A stretch of 55,401 nucleotides of DNA, taken from the NCBI GenBank assembly GCA_024699235.1, contig JAILPY010000161.1, positions 1-55,401 of the forward strand, given 5' to 3'. A program made the position numbers and the translations under genes. This document shows, piece after piece, positions 24,557 to 34,809 of this stretch; position 1 is the first letter of the stretch, and each line of letters begins with the position of its first letter. The notes under the pieces were generated by a model, which was not told the DNA's origin, did not search any database, and worked only from the letters and a program-made list of their open reading frames with translations. Origin of the DNA: Treponema sp. GTDB taxonomy: Bacteria > Spirochaetota > Spirochaetia > Treponematales > Treponemataceae.

Positions 24557-26980
24557 TTACCCTCTTCTTATAGCTTCTTCTTCTCGAAGCTGCTGTGCAT
24601 CAAGTTCCTGCTTTACGCCAAGTTCAAGCAACTGACTTACATCAATAATAAGAGAAACAGAACCATCACCCAATATTGAAGCACCTGCAATTCCAGGAGA
24701 TGCAGTAAACTGATCGCGCAAAGGCTTAATTACAACGTCTTCTTCACCAACCAATGCGTCAACCATAACTCCAATCTTTTTTTCCTGAGAACCAACGATG
24801 ACAATAAAGCAATATTCATTCTTAGCCGTATCTTTTATATTGAACAAACGATTCAAGCGCAGGATTGAAATAACTTCGTTACGAACATTTAAAACCTCAT
24901 AACTGTCTATAGTATTAATACTGCTCTTTTTTACTCGCTGACTTTCTATAACACTGGCAATAGGAATTGAGTAAACTTCCTTTCCAACACGAACCAAAAG
25001 ACCCTGAATAATAGCCAAAGTTAAAGGCAACCTAATACTGAATTTAGATCCCTTATGACGTTCACTGACAATACTTATAGATCCCTTGAGTTTTTCAACC
25101 ATAGTCTTTACAACATCAAGACCTACACCACGTCCAGATACATTACTTATCTTATCGCTAGTAGAGAACCCTGGCATAAAAATAAGATTATAAGCCTCTT
25201 GATTAGTCAAAACCTTATTAGGACTTATCAAACCTTTATTTATTGCCTTCTGCCGAACCTTATCAACATCAATTCCTTCTCCGTCATCAATAATGTCAAT
25301 AATAATCATATTACCTTCATTTGAAGCACGGAGCGTTAAAGTTCCAGTTTCATCCTTACCGAATTTTACGCGTTCTTCAGGTGTCTCAATACCATGGTCT
25401 ACAGAATTTCTGACACAATGCATAATAGGGTCAAGCAAGTCATCAACAACAGTCTTGTCAAGTTCTGTTTCTTCACCTTCTATAACCAGATTAACCTTAC
25501 GTCCTAAATCACGACTTAAGTCACGAACAACTCTAGGGAAGCGATTAAAAATAGTTCCAATAGGAACCATTCGAATTTTCATGACGCCTTCCTGCAACTC
25601 ACTGGCAATACGTCCAAGATTTTGAGTTGAAGACCGCAACTTACTTGAAGTTAATTTAAAATCATTTTCAAAGGAATCAAACCATCCTGCAAGATTTCCA
25701 TATTCTTCAGTTAGTTTCTGACGAACTTCTTTTATAGGAATACCTTTCTGAACATCTTCTATATATTTTGGAACATCTTCAAAAAGATGATGCTGCTTTT
25801 CTTTAAAGCTGCTGTTAAGAGTTTGAAGCTGAACTTGGAGATCCGCTGTATGCAAACCAATCTGATTAAATGCAGCCTTAGTAATTACGGTCTCACTAAC
25901 CAGATTCATCAGTATATCAACACGACGTGAATCAACTCTCAAAATAGAGCCAGTCTGATTAACCTTATGAGCCTGCTGCTGTGCACCAGCCGCTGCAGGA
26001 ACCTTAGTTTTCTGAACTGAAGTCTCAGGCTTAGAATCCTCAGCAACAGGAACTGCCGCTTTTTCTGCAGGAGCAGAAACAGGTTCTGGTACGGGTTCTG
26101 ATTTTTTTACTGCATGAGATTCTGTGACAACTTCAGAAGCAGAAAGTGCATATGTACCAGCACCAGAAACTTCCTTTGCATCTGCTGCAAGAGTTACATC
26201 ATCAAGGAATGCAGCATCTTCTATATCTTCCTGACTTACACCAGTTGCAATGTAATAGACTACCTGAGAATAAAAAGTATCTTCATACAATGATTCAAAA
26301 TCAGGGATTGTCTTAAGTACGGATCCAAGTCCTTTCAGTGCGGCAAAAACCTGAATGCCGCCAACGCTATTCATAGGATTTGATTCATCAAAAGTAACAT
26401 TTACCGACCAAAGTTTCTGTCCCTCTGGAGTAGCCTCTTTCAATTCCGTGAAATCTGAATCTGACAGAGGAGGAACAGGAGGCATTCCTGACGACTCTTG
26501 AACAACAGGAGCAGCGACAGTTTTTTTTGCAACCTGAGCAACAGAAGGAGCAGTTTCAGCAGCAGTTTTTTTCTTAGTTCCCTTAGCAGGAATATAAGAC
26601 TGAATTTTTTCTACAAGAGGGGAAACATTTTCCTGATATACGGAACCGTTTTTCCGAGCCTCAAGCATTGCCTTAATTGTATCAATTGACGTAAGCAAGA
26701 CATCAACAATAGGTTCTGTTACAGAAGCCGTTCCGCCACGAAGAGCATCAAGCAAATCCTCTACATCATGACAAAATGTTGAAAGTTCCGTCATTTCGAC
26801 AGTTGCGGATCCGCCTTTTAATGTATGCGCCGCACGGAAAATTTCATCAATGGAATCATGATTTGTAGGATCATTTTCAATTACAAGAATATTGCTTTCA
26901 AGATTCTCAACCTGCTGTTCTGCTTCAGCAAAGAAGTCTTGAAGAAGTTCTTCGTTGTTTGGATCAAGATAATCACTCAT
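24557..26980 (-). CDS. cheA: Chemotaxis histidine kinase CheA
   Basis: An 807-residue flagellar CheA. P1 has the phosphorylated His52 in AAHTLKGGS; a Pro/Ala/Lys-rich linker (about 135-340) encloses a small domain where P2 is expected; then the P3 dimerisation helices, the P4 ATPase (VRNSVDHGIE, DDGEGI, GRGVGLDVV) and the P5 CheW-like domain, which ends with SLIIDVSQLL. Unlike the kinase at 29-2059 it has no receiver. There is no Shine-Dalgarno; TAAAAT lies 7 bases from the ATG, so the operon mRNA is probably leaderless. It is divergent from the outer-membrane protein gene. Confidence 0.93.
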   Translation of the reverse strand: MSDYLDPNNEELLQDFFAEAEQQVENLESNILVIENDPTNHDSIDEIFRAAHTLKGGSATVEMTELSTFCHDVEDLLDALRGGTASVTEPIVDVLLTSIDTIKAMLEARKNGSVYQENVSPLVEKIQSYIPAKGTKKKTAAETAPSVAQVAKKTVAAPVVQESSGMPPVPPLSDSDFTELKEATPEGQKLWSVNVTFDESNPMNSVGGIQVFAALKGLGSVLKTIPDFESLYEDTFYSQVVYYIATGVSQEDIEDAAFLDDVTLAADAKEVSGAGTYALSASEVVTESHAVKKSEPVPEPVSAPAEKAAVPVAEDSKPETSVQKTKVPAAAGAQQQAHKVNQTGSILRVDSRRVDILMNLVSETVITKAAFNQIGLHTADLQVQLQTLNSSFKEKQHHLFEDVPKYIEDVQKGIPIKEVRQKLTEEYGNLAGWFDSFENDFKLTSSKLRSSTQNLGRIASELQEGVMKIRMVPIGTIFNRFPRVVRDLSRDLGRKVNLVIEGEETELDKTVVDDLLDPIMHCVRNSVDHGIETPEERVKFGKDETGTLTLRASNEGNMIIIDIIDDGEGIDVDKVRQKAINKGLISPNKVLTNQEAYNLIFMPGFSTSDKISNVSGRGVGLDVVKTMVEKLKGSISIVSERHKGSKFSIRLPLTLAIIQGLLVRVGKEVYSIPIASVIESQRVKKSSINTIDSYEVLNVRNEVISILRLNRLFNIKDTAKNEYCFIVIVGSQEKKIGVMVDALVGEEDVVIKPLRDQFTASPGIAGASILGDGSVSLIIDVSQLLELGVKQELDAQQLREEEAIRRG

Positions 26981-26987
26981 ATAATAT

Positions 26988-27015
26988 ATTTTAATCGGTT
27001 ACAAATATAAGTCAA
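26988..27015 (-). promoter_or_regulatory. Promoter of the che operon, leaderless
   Basis: On the minus strand TTGACT (27010-27015), a 16-base spacer and TAAAAT (26988-26993), 7 bases before the cheA ATG. Both boxes match sigma70 consensus at 5 of 6 positions. Confidence 0.6.
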
Positions 27016-27044
27016 GATAAAAAAATCAAATCATGTTATTTTTT

Positions 27045-27074
27045 TTGATGATTTTAATTATTTTGTGGTAATAT
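27045..27074 (+). promoter_or_regulatory. Candidate promoter of the outer-membrane protein gene
   Basis: TTGATG (27045-27050), 18 bases, then TAATAT (27069-27074) preceded by TGG. The leader would be about 78 bases. It holds a short CGG/CCG-type pairing but no riboswitch class I recognise, and ends in GAGGAG before the ATG. Confidence 0.4.
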
Positions 27075-27159
27075 AGAAATATACCTAAAGAATCATACGG
27101 ACAATGCCGATAAAGCAAGCGGAGTAATATATTTTCTAAATGAGGAGAATGTCAATTTT

Positions 27160-28407
27160 ATGAAAAAGTATATTTCTTCTATAATTATCGTAATCTCATT
27201 TACAATCATAAGTATTTCTGCATTAGAATCTCCTTATTTTACAGGTTATGCAGGTTTTTCTGGTAATTTTACAAGTGATTCAAATGCTGATAAATTTGAT
27301 CCAGCATTCTATTCTGCAAGTTATTTCGGCGGTCAGATAAATTTCTTTGATACACTTATTTTTAGAAGCGAATTTTCAATTGAAACGGGCAACATTTTTG
27401 CCGGCAACATTTTTGAATCAACAGAAAGAAGTCCTTCCTTCTTTAAGCTTCAGGAAGTCTCAGCAACCTATAAATTCAACACATCAAGCCTTAAACATTA
27501 TATTTCAATTTTCTACGGAGAATACGAACCAATCGGTTCTGACATATTTTTACAGCGCCAGTTCGGCATTACTAAAATTTCATCACACCTAACAGAAACA
27601 TGGCAGGGCATAAACGGAGGTTCCATAAATCATTTCTATGGAGGCGGAATATCCTACGCAGTAAGACTTGAGCAGCCTATAGCTTTTGGTACGTACCTAT
27701 ATAAAAATCATAATGACTATTATAACCAAGATTCAATCAACATGGATTTACGCATAGCAGGAGCATTTCCAATGCTGACTTTCGATGCATCCAGCGGCAT
27801 AAGCCTTTCTTCCGGCAGTACAGAAGGAACGCTTGACGAATATGCACTCATAATACGGGAAGCAAGCTTTCATGGAGGATTCAATTTCCTTATAGGGAAT
27901 TCTTCAGAACTAATATCCATTTATTCACAGGCAGGATTTTCAAATCTAATCTTTGCACCTGGTAAAGACAATCATAGAGACGATACGGAACAGGCGCTAG
28001 ATGAACTTTATTTCCTCATAGAACCAAGAGTCAATCTTAGGCAACTTTCTTTTGCACTAACATTCTTCAATATCCCCTACAGCAAACTTCAATCAGGTGC
28101 ATACGAATACATACATAATCCAATGGGCATAAGCGCAACAGTCAGCACAAACTACTTCCATCTAGGAGACTTGAACTATACGATGGGCATGCATGCAACG
28201 CTGACACTGAGTGACAGACCTATAAAAAGTGCAATTAATGACGGTATATGGAAAAGGAATTTCTATATAAGTCCGTATGCAAATTTCCCTCTTTTTGGAG
28301 GAGAACTGTCATCTTCACTTACTATAAACTGTACACAATTATTTAAGTTTAATAAAAACTGGTTCAGCAGCGTTGACTACAGGCTAGGATTCCGTTCGCA
28401 ATTCTAA
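27160..28407 (+). CDS. Predicted outer-membrane beta-barrel protein
   Basis: A 415-residue exported protein. Residues 1-20 form a signal peptide (Lys-Lys, a run of Ile/Val/Ser, then SISA). The rest shows alternating polar/hydrophobic strands rich in Tyr, Phe, Gly and Ser, and ends RLGFRSQF with a C-terminal Phe, as in Bam-dependent barrels. No enzyme motif was seen. It could be a porin-like or surface protein. Strong GAGGAG ribosome site. It is monocistronic, divergent from cheA across 179 bases, so shared regulation is possible but unproven. Confidence 0.7.
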   Translation: MKKYISSIIIVISFTIISISALESPYFTGYAGFSGNFTSDSNADKFDPAFYSASYFGGQINFFDTLIFRSEFSIETGNIFAGNIFESTERSPSFFKLQEVSATYKFNTSSLKHYISIFYGEYEPIGSDIFLQRQFGITKISSHLTETWQGINGGSINHFYGGGISYAVRLEQPIAFGTYLYKNHNDYYNQDSINMDLRIAGAFPMLTFDASSGISLSSGSTEGTLDEYALIIREASFHGGFNFLIGNSSELISIYSQAGFSNLIFAPGKDNHRDDTEQALDELYFLIEPRVNLRQLSFALTFFNIPYSKLQSGAYEYIHNPMGISATVSTNYFHLGDLNYTMGMHATLTLSDRPIKSAINDGIWKRNFYISPYANFPLFGGELSSSLTINCTQLFKFNKNWFSSVDYRLGFRSQF

Positions 28408-28423
28408 AACTTGAAAAAAAGAA

Positions 28424-28473
28424 CCCTGCTCATGTCATTTTGAAGTGTACTTCTTTTAATCACATAAGCAGGG
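28424..28473. terminator. Two-tier hairpin between convergent genes
   Basis: The outer arms CCCTGCTCATGT (28424-28435) and ACATAAGCAGGG (28462-28473) pair with one mismatch. Inside lies a second hairpin GAAGT-gt-ACTTC (28442-28453). It separates the convergent outer-membrane protein and dapL genes and probably terminates both. It resembles the structure after tpiA. Confidence 0.55.
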
Positions 28474-28507
28474 CATTAATTTATATGGACCTAATATTAA
28501 TCAAATG

Positions 28508-29734
28508 CTAAAGTTTAAAACCTGCAAGGCGACGGCAAGCCTCTTCGACATCAGACCTATGTCCAAAACAGCTGAAACGAAGGTAACTTTCTCCTGCAGG
28601 ACCGAATCCACTGCCTGGAGTTGTAACAACATTACACTCATCAAGAATCTTATCAAAGATATCCCAACTTTTCCAGCCAGGAAAATAAACCCAAAGATAA
28701 GGTGAATCTCCAGTATAATATACCTTTACTCCAGCATTTGCAAAATTATTTCCTGTCAAAGCCTTCTGCATAAGATTTGCATTTTCAAGATAATAATTAA
28801 CAAGACCTGTTGTTTCCTTTATACCCTCTTCATCAAGAGCAGCTAAACCTCCCTGCTGGGCAATATTACTTGCACCGTTAAAGAGAGTTGTCATTACACG
28901 ATTCCAATCCTGCTTTACAGGAGTTCCATCTGCAAATTTAATTTCAGAAGGAACTACAGACCATCCCAAACGTATTCCTGTAAAACCAGCAAGCTTAGAA
29001 AAAGAGTTAATCTCTATTGCACATTTTCTAGCACCCGGAATTTCATAAATCGTACGAGGTAAACTAGAATCTCTTATAAAAGAATAGTAAGCAGAATCAT
29101 ATATAATCATACATCCATTCTTAAGGGCATAATTAACAAGTTCAGTAAGCTGTTCCCGTGTACTTGCAACTCCTGTAGGATTATTAGGACTGCAAAAATA
29201 AATTAAAGTATCAGGCTTAATTACAGACAAGTCTGGGAAAAATCCATTTTCTGCAGTACAAGGCAGATAAGTAACTCCTTCATAACCGCCCTGTGAAGAA
29301 GCTTTTCCTGCAGCTCCAGCAATAACGCTTCCATCTACATAAACAGGGTAAGCAGGATCCTGAACTGCAATTTTTGCATTCCTTCCGAATAAAGTCTGTA
29401 TTCTGGCAATATCGCATTTAGCGCCATCAGAAATAAAAACTTCATCTTCTGTGGCCATATCCTTATATAATACATCAGCAATCTTCTTACGGAGCTCAGT
29501 CAACCCCTGTTCATCGCCATATCCAGAATAACCGTCTTTAGTCGTAAGTTTCTGAACGTAATCAGACATTGTCTTTGCAATGTGAGGAGTTATAGGTTCA
29601 GTTGTATTGCCAATTCCCAGACTTATTATTTTAGCATCAGGATGATTCTGCTGATAAGACTTTCTTCTTTTTGCTACTTCGGGAAAAAGATATCCGGCTG
29701 CCAAATTTGCAAAACCTTCGTTACGAGTTAACAT
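28508..29734 (-). CDS. dapL: LL-diaminopimelate aminotransferase
   Basis: A 408-residue PLP fold-type I aminotransferase that converts tetrahydrodipicolinate directly to LL-diaminopimelate, for lysine and peptidoglycan. Family signatures: N-terminal LTRNEGFANLAAGYLFPE, LGIGNTTEPI, GYSGYGDEQG, the PLP-binding SFSKLAGFTG with the Schiff-base Lys, and RFSCFGHR near the C-terminus. An in-frame TTG two codons upstream exists, but AGAGG lies 6 bases before the ATG at 29734, which is preferred. It is not obviously co-transcribed with the upstream regulator, 44 bases away. Confidence 0.93.
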   Translation of the reverse strand: MLTRNEGFANLAAGYLFPEVAKRRKSYQQNHPDAKIISLGIGNTTEPITPHIAKTMSDYVQKLTTKDGYSGYGDEQGLTELRKKIADVLYKDMATEDEVFISDGAKCDIARIQTLFGRNAKIAVQDPAYPVYVDGSVIAGAAGKASSQGGYEGVTYLPCTAENGFFPDLSVIKPDTLIYFCSPNNPTGVASTREQLTELVNYALKNGCMIIYDSAYYSFIRDSSLPRTIYEIPGARKCAIEINSFSKLAGFTGIRLGWSVVPSEIKFADGTPVKQDWNRVMTTLFNGASNIAQQGGLAALDEEGIKETTGLVNYYLENANLMQKALTGNNFANAGVKVYYTGDSPYLWVYFPGWKSWDIFDKILDECNVVTTPGSGFGPAGESYLRFSCFGHRSDVEEACRRLAGFKL

Positions 29735-29778
29735 ATTCAACCTCTCATTTTTTATCTATGGTTAAGATTATACCCTTA

Positions 29779-30456
29779 TCACAGATCATCTTCAAGAGAA
29801 TATCCTATGCCACGTGCAGTGCGGATTCTTGTCTTAACCTGCAAATCTTCCATTTTCTTTCGGATAAAAGATATGTAAACCTCTACATTATTGTATTCAG
29901 CATTACTGTCTTCACCCCAAATCTTTTCAATAATATTTTCTTTCTTTATAACCTGATGAGGATTCTCAAAAAGGAGCTCTATAATCTGAAGTTCTTTAAG
30001 TGATAATTTTAAAGCTGAACCGCCGACTTTCTGAAGCTCACAGTTATTTTTATCAAGCGTAAGATCGCCAAATGTAATGGAATTTTCTTTTATTGCACCT
30101 TTTCTTCTTGTTATTGCCCTTACCCTAGCCAGAAGAACTTCATTATTAAAAGGTTTTACAATATAGTCATCAGCACCGCTATCCAAGCCATTTACAATAC
30201 TTTTTGCATCATCCTTTGAAGACAGCATCAACACAGGAACCTGTATTTTCCCATCCCTCAAAGACTTCAGAATTGAAATGCTGTCATTACCGGAAGCAGA
30301 TATATCAAGAATCAGTGCATCATAAATTCCTCCAGATGCATACTTTAATCCATCTGCACCCGTAAACACAGAATCAACTCCATAATGATTTTTCTGGAAA
30401 ATCTCCACAAGCGATTGTGATAGACGAACATCGTCTTCTACTAACAGTATTCTCAT
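29779..30456 (-). CDS. OmpR/PhoB-family response regulator
   Basis: A 225-residue two-domain regulator. The receiver (1-115) has the EDD acidic pocket, Asp50-region acceptor in ALILDIS, and Lys in IVKPFN; the C-terminal winged helix (about 130-225) has ELQIIELLFENP and a typical VYISFIRKKM recognition helix, ending RTARGIGYSLE. No partner histidine kinase is adjacent. The ATG at 30456 begins MRILLVEDD and is preferred over an upstream in-frame start at 30504, because a good promoter ends 6 bases before it and there is no Shine-Dalgarno: probably leaderless. Confidence 0.88.
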   Translation of the reverse strand: MRILLVEDDVRLSQSLVEIFQKNHYGVDSVFTGADGLKYASGGIYDALILDISASGNDSISILKSLRDGKIQVPVLMLSSKDDAKSIVNGLDSGADDYIVKPFNNEVLLARVRAITRRKGAIKENSITFGDLTLDKNNCELQKVGGSALKLSLKELQIIELLFENPHQVIKKENIIEKIWGEDSNAEYNNVEVYISFIRKKMEDLQVKTRIRTARGIGYSLEDDL

Positions 30457-30462
30457 ATTTGC

Positions 30463-30491
30463 AATATAAACTGTTTTTAAGAAAATGTCCA
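30463..30491 (-). promoter_or_regulatory. Promoter of the OmpR-type regulator, leaderless
   Basis: On the minus strand TGGACA (30486-30491), a 17-base spacer and TATATT (30463-30468), 6 bases before the ATG. Each box matches consensus at 5 of 6 positions. Confidence 0.65.
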
Positions 30492-30531
30492 AAAAAAATA
30501 ACAAATATTACAAAAAATTATACGGTTGTTT

Positions 30532-31029
30532 TTATCCTATTTTAAATAACTGCTCTATATGATTTTGACGTACAACAAGGACAGAACAATGTGCGCTTCC
30601 TATTATTTCGCTCTGCTGCATGCTGACAACATCACGATTAATAGAAGACATAGAATTAGAATTATCAGAACCACCCAGCAAAATTAAATCTGCCTTAAAA
30701 TCATCAGCACTTACTATAATTTCAGACCAGACAGAGCCTCTCCTTATTTCAGTTTCAATTTTTACACCCTTAGATTTAGCCAACCCCAGTGCAAAATCAA
30801 GATTACGCTTAGCATCAGACTCCAGACTTTCCGAAAAACGACTGCCTTCCTCATCAATCACAAATTTAGTAAGCATAAGCTGCTTTATAGTTGCAGTATC
30901 TACGACACTTACAACTTTTACCTGGCATTTATAGCATTTTGCCATTAAAATAGCATACATTACTGCATGGAGAGAAGATTTTGAACCGTTATATGCTACA
31001 ACAACTTTTTGAAAAAGAGATTTTATCAT
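30532..31029 (-). CDS. Universal stress protein (UspA) family
   Basis: A 165-residue single Usp domain: VVVAYNGSKSSLHA at the N-terminus, ILLGGSDN and the closing SAHCSVLVV strand. The nucleotide-binding G-x2-G-x9-G(S/T) pattern is only partly kept (GGSDNSNS), so ATP binding is uncertain. Its ATGA start overlaps the atpD stop, so it is translated with the ATPase operon, an unusual partner for a stress protein. It is the last gene of that transcript. Confidence 0.82.
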   Translation of the reverse strand: MIKSLFQKVVVAYNGSKSSLHAVMYAILMAKCYKCQVKVVSVVDTATIKQLMLTKFVIDEEGSRFSESLESDAKRNLDFALGLAKSKGVKIETEIRRGSVWSEIIVSADDFKADLILLGGSDNSNSMSSINRDVVSMQQSEIIGSAHCSVLVVRQNHIEQLFKIG

Positions 31030-31649
31030 CAGCCACCCTGTCTGTTCTTTAAAGATTTTAATACAAATACATTATCACGTTCCCTCTCTTCAAGAACGCT
31101 TTCTATATATTTTACTGTTTCCTTAGACTGAGGAATTACCATCTTATCAAGGGCATTAACCCTGCGCTGAGTTTTCTTTACCTCCATAGCAAGTCTCCAG
31201 ACAATAGTACGGATACTTGCAAGCTGAGTAAGCAAAGTCAGTAATTCAAAAAAGCGAACCATTACTTCATCACTGTCAGGAAACGTTCCCATAAAAGATG
31301 AAAAAAGCTCACGCTTAGGCAGTTCAACATCAATAGTTGTAAATCCCATGCCTCCAATGACAACAGGTTTCTTTGTAATATTAAACGAATATTCTACGGA
31401 ATGGGCTATGCGCTCAACTCGGTCACCGCCAACAGTCATAAGCATATTCTTTAAGGCAGGATAAGCCTTATCAATACACTTATCTACACCTGCTTCAAGA
31501 AGCTTAACCCTATCAACCATCCGCATAAGTTCCATTACAAGGATTTCCCTTTTCTGCTCAAGAAGATCATACCCTTCCGTACTGACAGCAAGCTGCTCTT
31601 TTATAGCCAGGAGATTAGATTTTGTAGGAGCAATATTCAGTTTTGCCAT
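31029..31649 (-). CDS. atpD: A/V-type ATPase subunit D (central stalk)
   Basis: A 206-residue coiled-coil rotor subunit. It begins KLNIAPTKSNLLAIKEQL, the family hallmark, has long N- and C-terminal helices, and ends with the RVNALDKMVIPQ stretch that enters the A3B3 head. It couples ring rotation to ATP turnover. The gene is 14 bases after atpB and overlaps the Usp gene. Confidence 0.93.
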   Translation of the reverse strand: MAKLNIAPTKSNLLAIKEQLAVSTEGYDLLEQKREILVMELMRMVDRVKLLEAGVDKCIDKAYPALKNMLMTVGGDRVERIAHSVEYSFNITKKPVVIGGMGFTTIDVELPKRELFSSFMGTFPDSDEVMVRFFELLTLLTQLASIRTIVWRLAMEVKKTQRRVNALDKMVIPQSKETVKYIESVLEERERDNVFVLKSLKNRQGG

Positions 31650-31663
31650 AAGCAGTAAGTTTC

Positions 31664-33046
31664 CTAATCCTCATTTTTTGGAAGATATGCATCCAAAAGC
31701 TCATCTTTAATTCTATAAAGTTCAGTCCTAGGAAGAATGCTCAAAATTTTCCAGCCAAGGTCAAGAGTTTCTTCAATTGAACGGTTTTCATACTCTCCCT
31801 GAGTAAAGAATTTTTCTTCCAGTTCCCTTCCAAACTTTAAGTACTGCTTGTCAAGATCAGAAAGTTCTTCTTCTCCAATAATAGATGCCAGATTACGTAT
31901 AGTCTTTACCTTACTGTAAGAAGCAAACATCTGACTGGAAACAGCAGAATGGTCTTCCCTTGTCATTCCCTTTCCAATACCGTCTTTCATAAGTCGGCTA
32001 AGGCTTGGAAGACCTGCAACAGGAGGATACATTCCTTTCTGAGACATTTCCCTGTCAAGAACAATCTGGCCTTCTGTAATATATCCTGTCAAATCCGGAA
32101 TAGGATGACTTATGTCATCATTAGGCATTGTAAGAATAGGAATCTGAGTAATAGAACCTGTACTGCCCTGAATTTTTCCGGCACGTTCATACAATTCAGC
32201 AAGATTAGAATAAAGATATCCAGGATACCCCTTTCGTCCAGGAACCTCTCCCCGAGTGGTACTTATTTCGCGCAAAGCTTCACAGTAGTTTGTCATATCT
32301 GTCATTACAACAAGAACATGCATGTTACACTCAAATGCAAGATATTCCGCAGCAGTAAGCGCACAGCGAGGAGTGATAATACGTTCAATCGAAGGAGCAT
32401 CTGCAAGACTCTGAAACATTACAACCTTTGAAAGTACGCCGCTTTCCTCAAACGTATTTTTAAAAAACTGGGAAACATCATATTTAATGCCCATTCCAGC
32501 AAAGACCATAACGAAATCTTCATCGGAATTCAAAATCTTTGCCTGGCGGATTATCTGAGCAGCAAGCTTATTGTGCGGCAAGCCGTTTCCTGAAAAAATA
32601 GGAAGTTTCTGACCACGAATAAGAGTATTCATGCCGTCTATAGAAGAAATGCCAGTCTGAATGAAATCCCTCGGATATACGCGAGCGTAAGGATTTATAG
32701 GATTTCCGTTTACATTTACCTTTTTGCTGGAAATAATTTCTGGATAACCGTCAACAGGCTCTCCCAATCCGTTAAATATTCGGCCTAAAAGTCCTTTTCC
32801 AACTCGAAGTTCCATTGGCTTATCCAAAAATTCAGTGGATACATCATCAAGATCAAGGCCTGTAGTACTTCCAAATACCTGAACAACAGCATTTTCTTCA
32901 TTTATATCAATGATACGCCCAGTCTTCTTCTCTCCATTCTTATCACGGACATAGACAACTTCATCATAAAAAGAGGAAGGAGTTCTCTTTACAACAACTA
33001 TAGGACCATCTACCTGCAGAAGACCCTTATATTCTATACCTTTCAT
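31664..33046 (-). CDS. atpB: A/V-type ATPase subunit B
   Basis: A 460-residue non-catalytic head subunit: N-terminal barrel, [11 protein letters not shown], the region [15 protein letters not shown] where a true P-loop is absent, and [15 protein letters not shown]. It forms the hexameric head with subunit A. ATGA overlap with atpA. Confidence 0.95.
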   Translation of the reverse strand: MKGIEYKGLLQVDGPIVVVKRTPSSFYDEVVYVRDKNGEKKTGRIIDINEENAVVQVFGSTTGLDLDDVSTEFLDKPMELRVGKGLLGRIFNGLGEPVDGYPEIISSKKVNVNGNPINPYARVYPRDFIQTGISSIDGMNTLIRGQKLPIFSGNGLPHNKLAAQIIRQAKILNSDEDFVMVFAGMGIKYDVSQFFKNTFEESGVLSKVVMFQSLADAPSIERIITPRCALTAAEYLAFECNMHVLVVMTDMTNYCEALREISTTRGEVPGRKGYPGYLYSNLAELYERAGKIQGSTGSITQIPILTMPNDDISHPIPDLTGYITEGQIVLDREMSQKGMYPPVAGLPSLSRLMKDGIGKGMTREDHSAVSSQMFASYSKVKTIRNLASIIGEEELSDLDKQYLKFGRELEEKFFTQGEYENRSIEETLDLGWKILSILPRTELYRIKDELLDAYLPKNED

Positions 33047-34809
33047 ACTACAGCATCCTTGCGGTACATCCGCTCAAGTTCCGCCATCTGATCTTCAAGA
33101 TGATTTGCAATAACAGTCAAATCATCAAGTTTATTATTTGGAACAACAGACTTTATACGTACAATCTCACTCTGAACAGGAAGCTCATTTATCTTCAACA
33201 GAGGCACACCTTCTTTTATGGCAGCTAGAGCCTTATCATAGAATGTCATTATAAGCAAAAGAAGTCGTATCTGCTTTTCAGGTACAGAATACTGATCAAC
33301 ATCATCAAAAGCATTCTGCTGTAAAAATCCATTCTTTATCATTTCACAGACTATAAGAATCAATCTGTCAGTTTCAGGAAGAGCATCAGCGCCAATAAGG
33401 CGGACAATCTGCTCAAGGCGCTGCTCACGCTTTAACAGGTCAAGAGCCTTAATGCGGATTGTTGACCACCTAGGATCAAATTTATTCCACCAGCCTTCGA
33501 CTTCATCTGCATATTCTGAATACGAATCAATCCAGCCAATGGCAGGATAATGACGTGCATTTGCAAGTTCCCGATTTAAAGCCCAGAAACATCGGATAAA
33601 ACGTTTTGTATGCTGGGTAACAGGTTCAGAAAAGTCACCGCCAGGAGGAGAAACAGCACCAATTACAGATACAGAACCTTCCTGTCCACTCAGACTTATT
33701 ACTCGGCCTGCCCGTTCATAAAATTCTGCAAGGCGAGTTGGCAGATATGCAGGGAAACCTTCTTCTGCAGGCATTTCCTCCATGCGCCCTGAAAGTTCAC
33801 GCAAAGCTTCTGCCCAACGGCTTGTAGAATCAGCCATAATTGCAACATGCATTCCCATGTCACGGTAATATTCTGCAAGGGTAATGCCAGCATAAAGAGA
33901 AACTTCTCGTGCAGCAACAGGCATGTTTGAAGTATTTGCAATCAGAATGGTACGTTCCATCAAAGAACGTCCGTTACGAGGATCTATAAGCTTTGGAAAG
34001 TCTGTAAGAACGTCAGTCATCTCATTACCGCGTTCTCCGCATCCAATATATACAATTAAATCAGCGTCGCACCATTTTGCAACAGCATGCTGAGTCATAG
34101 TTTTACCAGTACCGAATCCACCAGGAATAGCTGCAGTACCACCCTTACTCAGAGGAAAAAAAACATCAATTACGCGCTGACCGGTAAGCAAAGGCTGAGA
34201 AACTTCCATTTTCTTAGCAAAAGGACGAGGCTTTCTCAATGGCCAGTATTGCGACATTTTTATTTCTTCATCAAGATCTGTCGTAGCAATAACATCGTCA
34301 ACCGTATATTCTCCAGCACCAGCAAAAGTCTTTAAAGACTTTCCTTTAATTGAAGGAGGTACCATTATTTTATGAAGGATAGAACCTGTTTCCTGTACAG
34401 TTCCAAGAACTTTTCCAGGTTCTATTTCTGCTCCATTTTCAACAGATGGAGTAAACTTCCATTTTTTTTCAGAATCAATAGGCTCAGTTCTCTGTCCCGG
34501 CAAAAGGAAAGCTCCTCCGGACTCATACATCTCTCTTAAAGGACGCTGAATGCCATCGTAAATCGTTCCGACAAGTCCAGGACCAAGCTTAAGCGACAAA
34601 GGACGGCCGCTGCTGACAACCTCTTCGCCAACCTGCATGCCGCTATCATCTTCATAAACTTCTATAGTGGCATGACCTTTATCCTGACGAATAATTTCGC
34701 CTATAAGTTTTTTATTTCCAACATCAACAACATCATACAAACCGCAGTTTTCAAGTCCTTCTGCATACACAATAGGTCCAGAAATGCGTGTTATTCTTCC
34801 TGCAATCAT
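33043..34809 (-). CDS. atpA: A/V-type ATPase catalytic subunit A
   Basis: A 588-residue catalytic subunit with the P-loop GGFGTGKT, the catalytic Glu region GERGNEM, the A-type non-homologous insert (about 110-190) and SRWAEALRE. It hydrolyses or makes ATP. The ATG at 34809 forms an ATGA overlap with atpE and has GGGAGG upstream; an in-frame TTG at 34827 was rejected. Confidence 0.95.
   Translation of the reverse strand: MIAGRITRISGPIVYAEGLENCGLYDVVDVGNKKLIGEIIRQDKGHATIEVYEDDSGMQVGEEVVSSGRPLSLKLGPGLVGTIYDGIQRPLREMYESGGAFLLPGQRTEPIDSEKKWKFTPSVENGAEIEPGKVLGTVQETGSILHKIMVPPSIKGKSLKTFAGAGEYTVDDVIATTDLDEEIKMSQYWPLRKPRPFAKKMEVSQPLLTGQRVIDVFFPLSKGGTAAIPGGFGTGKTMTQHAVAKWCDADLIVYIGCGERGNEMTDVLTDFPKLIDPRNGRSLMERTILIANTSNMPVAAREVSLYAGITLAEYYRDMGMHVAIMADSTSRWAEALRELSGRMEEMPAEEGFPAYLPTRLAEFYERAGRVISLSGQEGSVSVIGAVSPPGGDFSEPVTQHTKRFIRCFWALNRELANARHYPAIGWIDSYSEYADEVEGWWNKFDPRWSTIRIKALDLLKREQRLEQIVRLIGADALPETDRLILIVCEMIKNGFLQQNAFDDVDQYSVPEKQIRLLLLIMTFYDKALAAIKEGVPLLKINELPVQSEIVRIKSVVPNNKLDDLTVIANHLEDQMAELERMYRKDAVV

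Noticed and set aside
27075..27159. Possible riboswitch in the leader of the outer-membrane protein gene
   Set aside because: The leader has short CGG/CCG and GCAAGC elements, but they do not fit the cyclic-di-GMP, fluoride, preQ1 or SAM riboswitch cores that I compared by eye.
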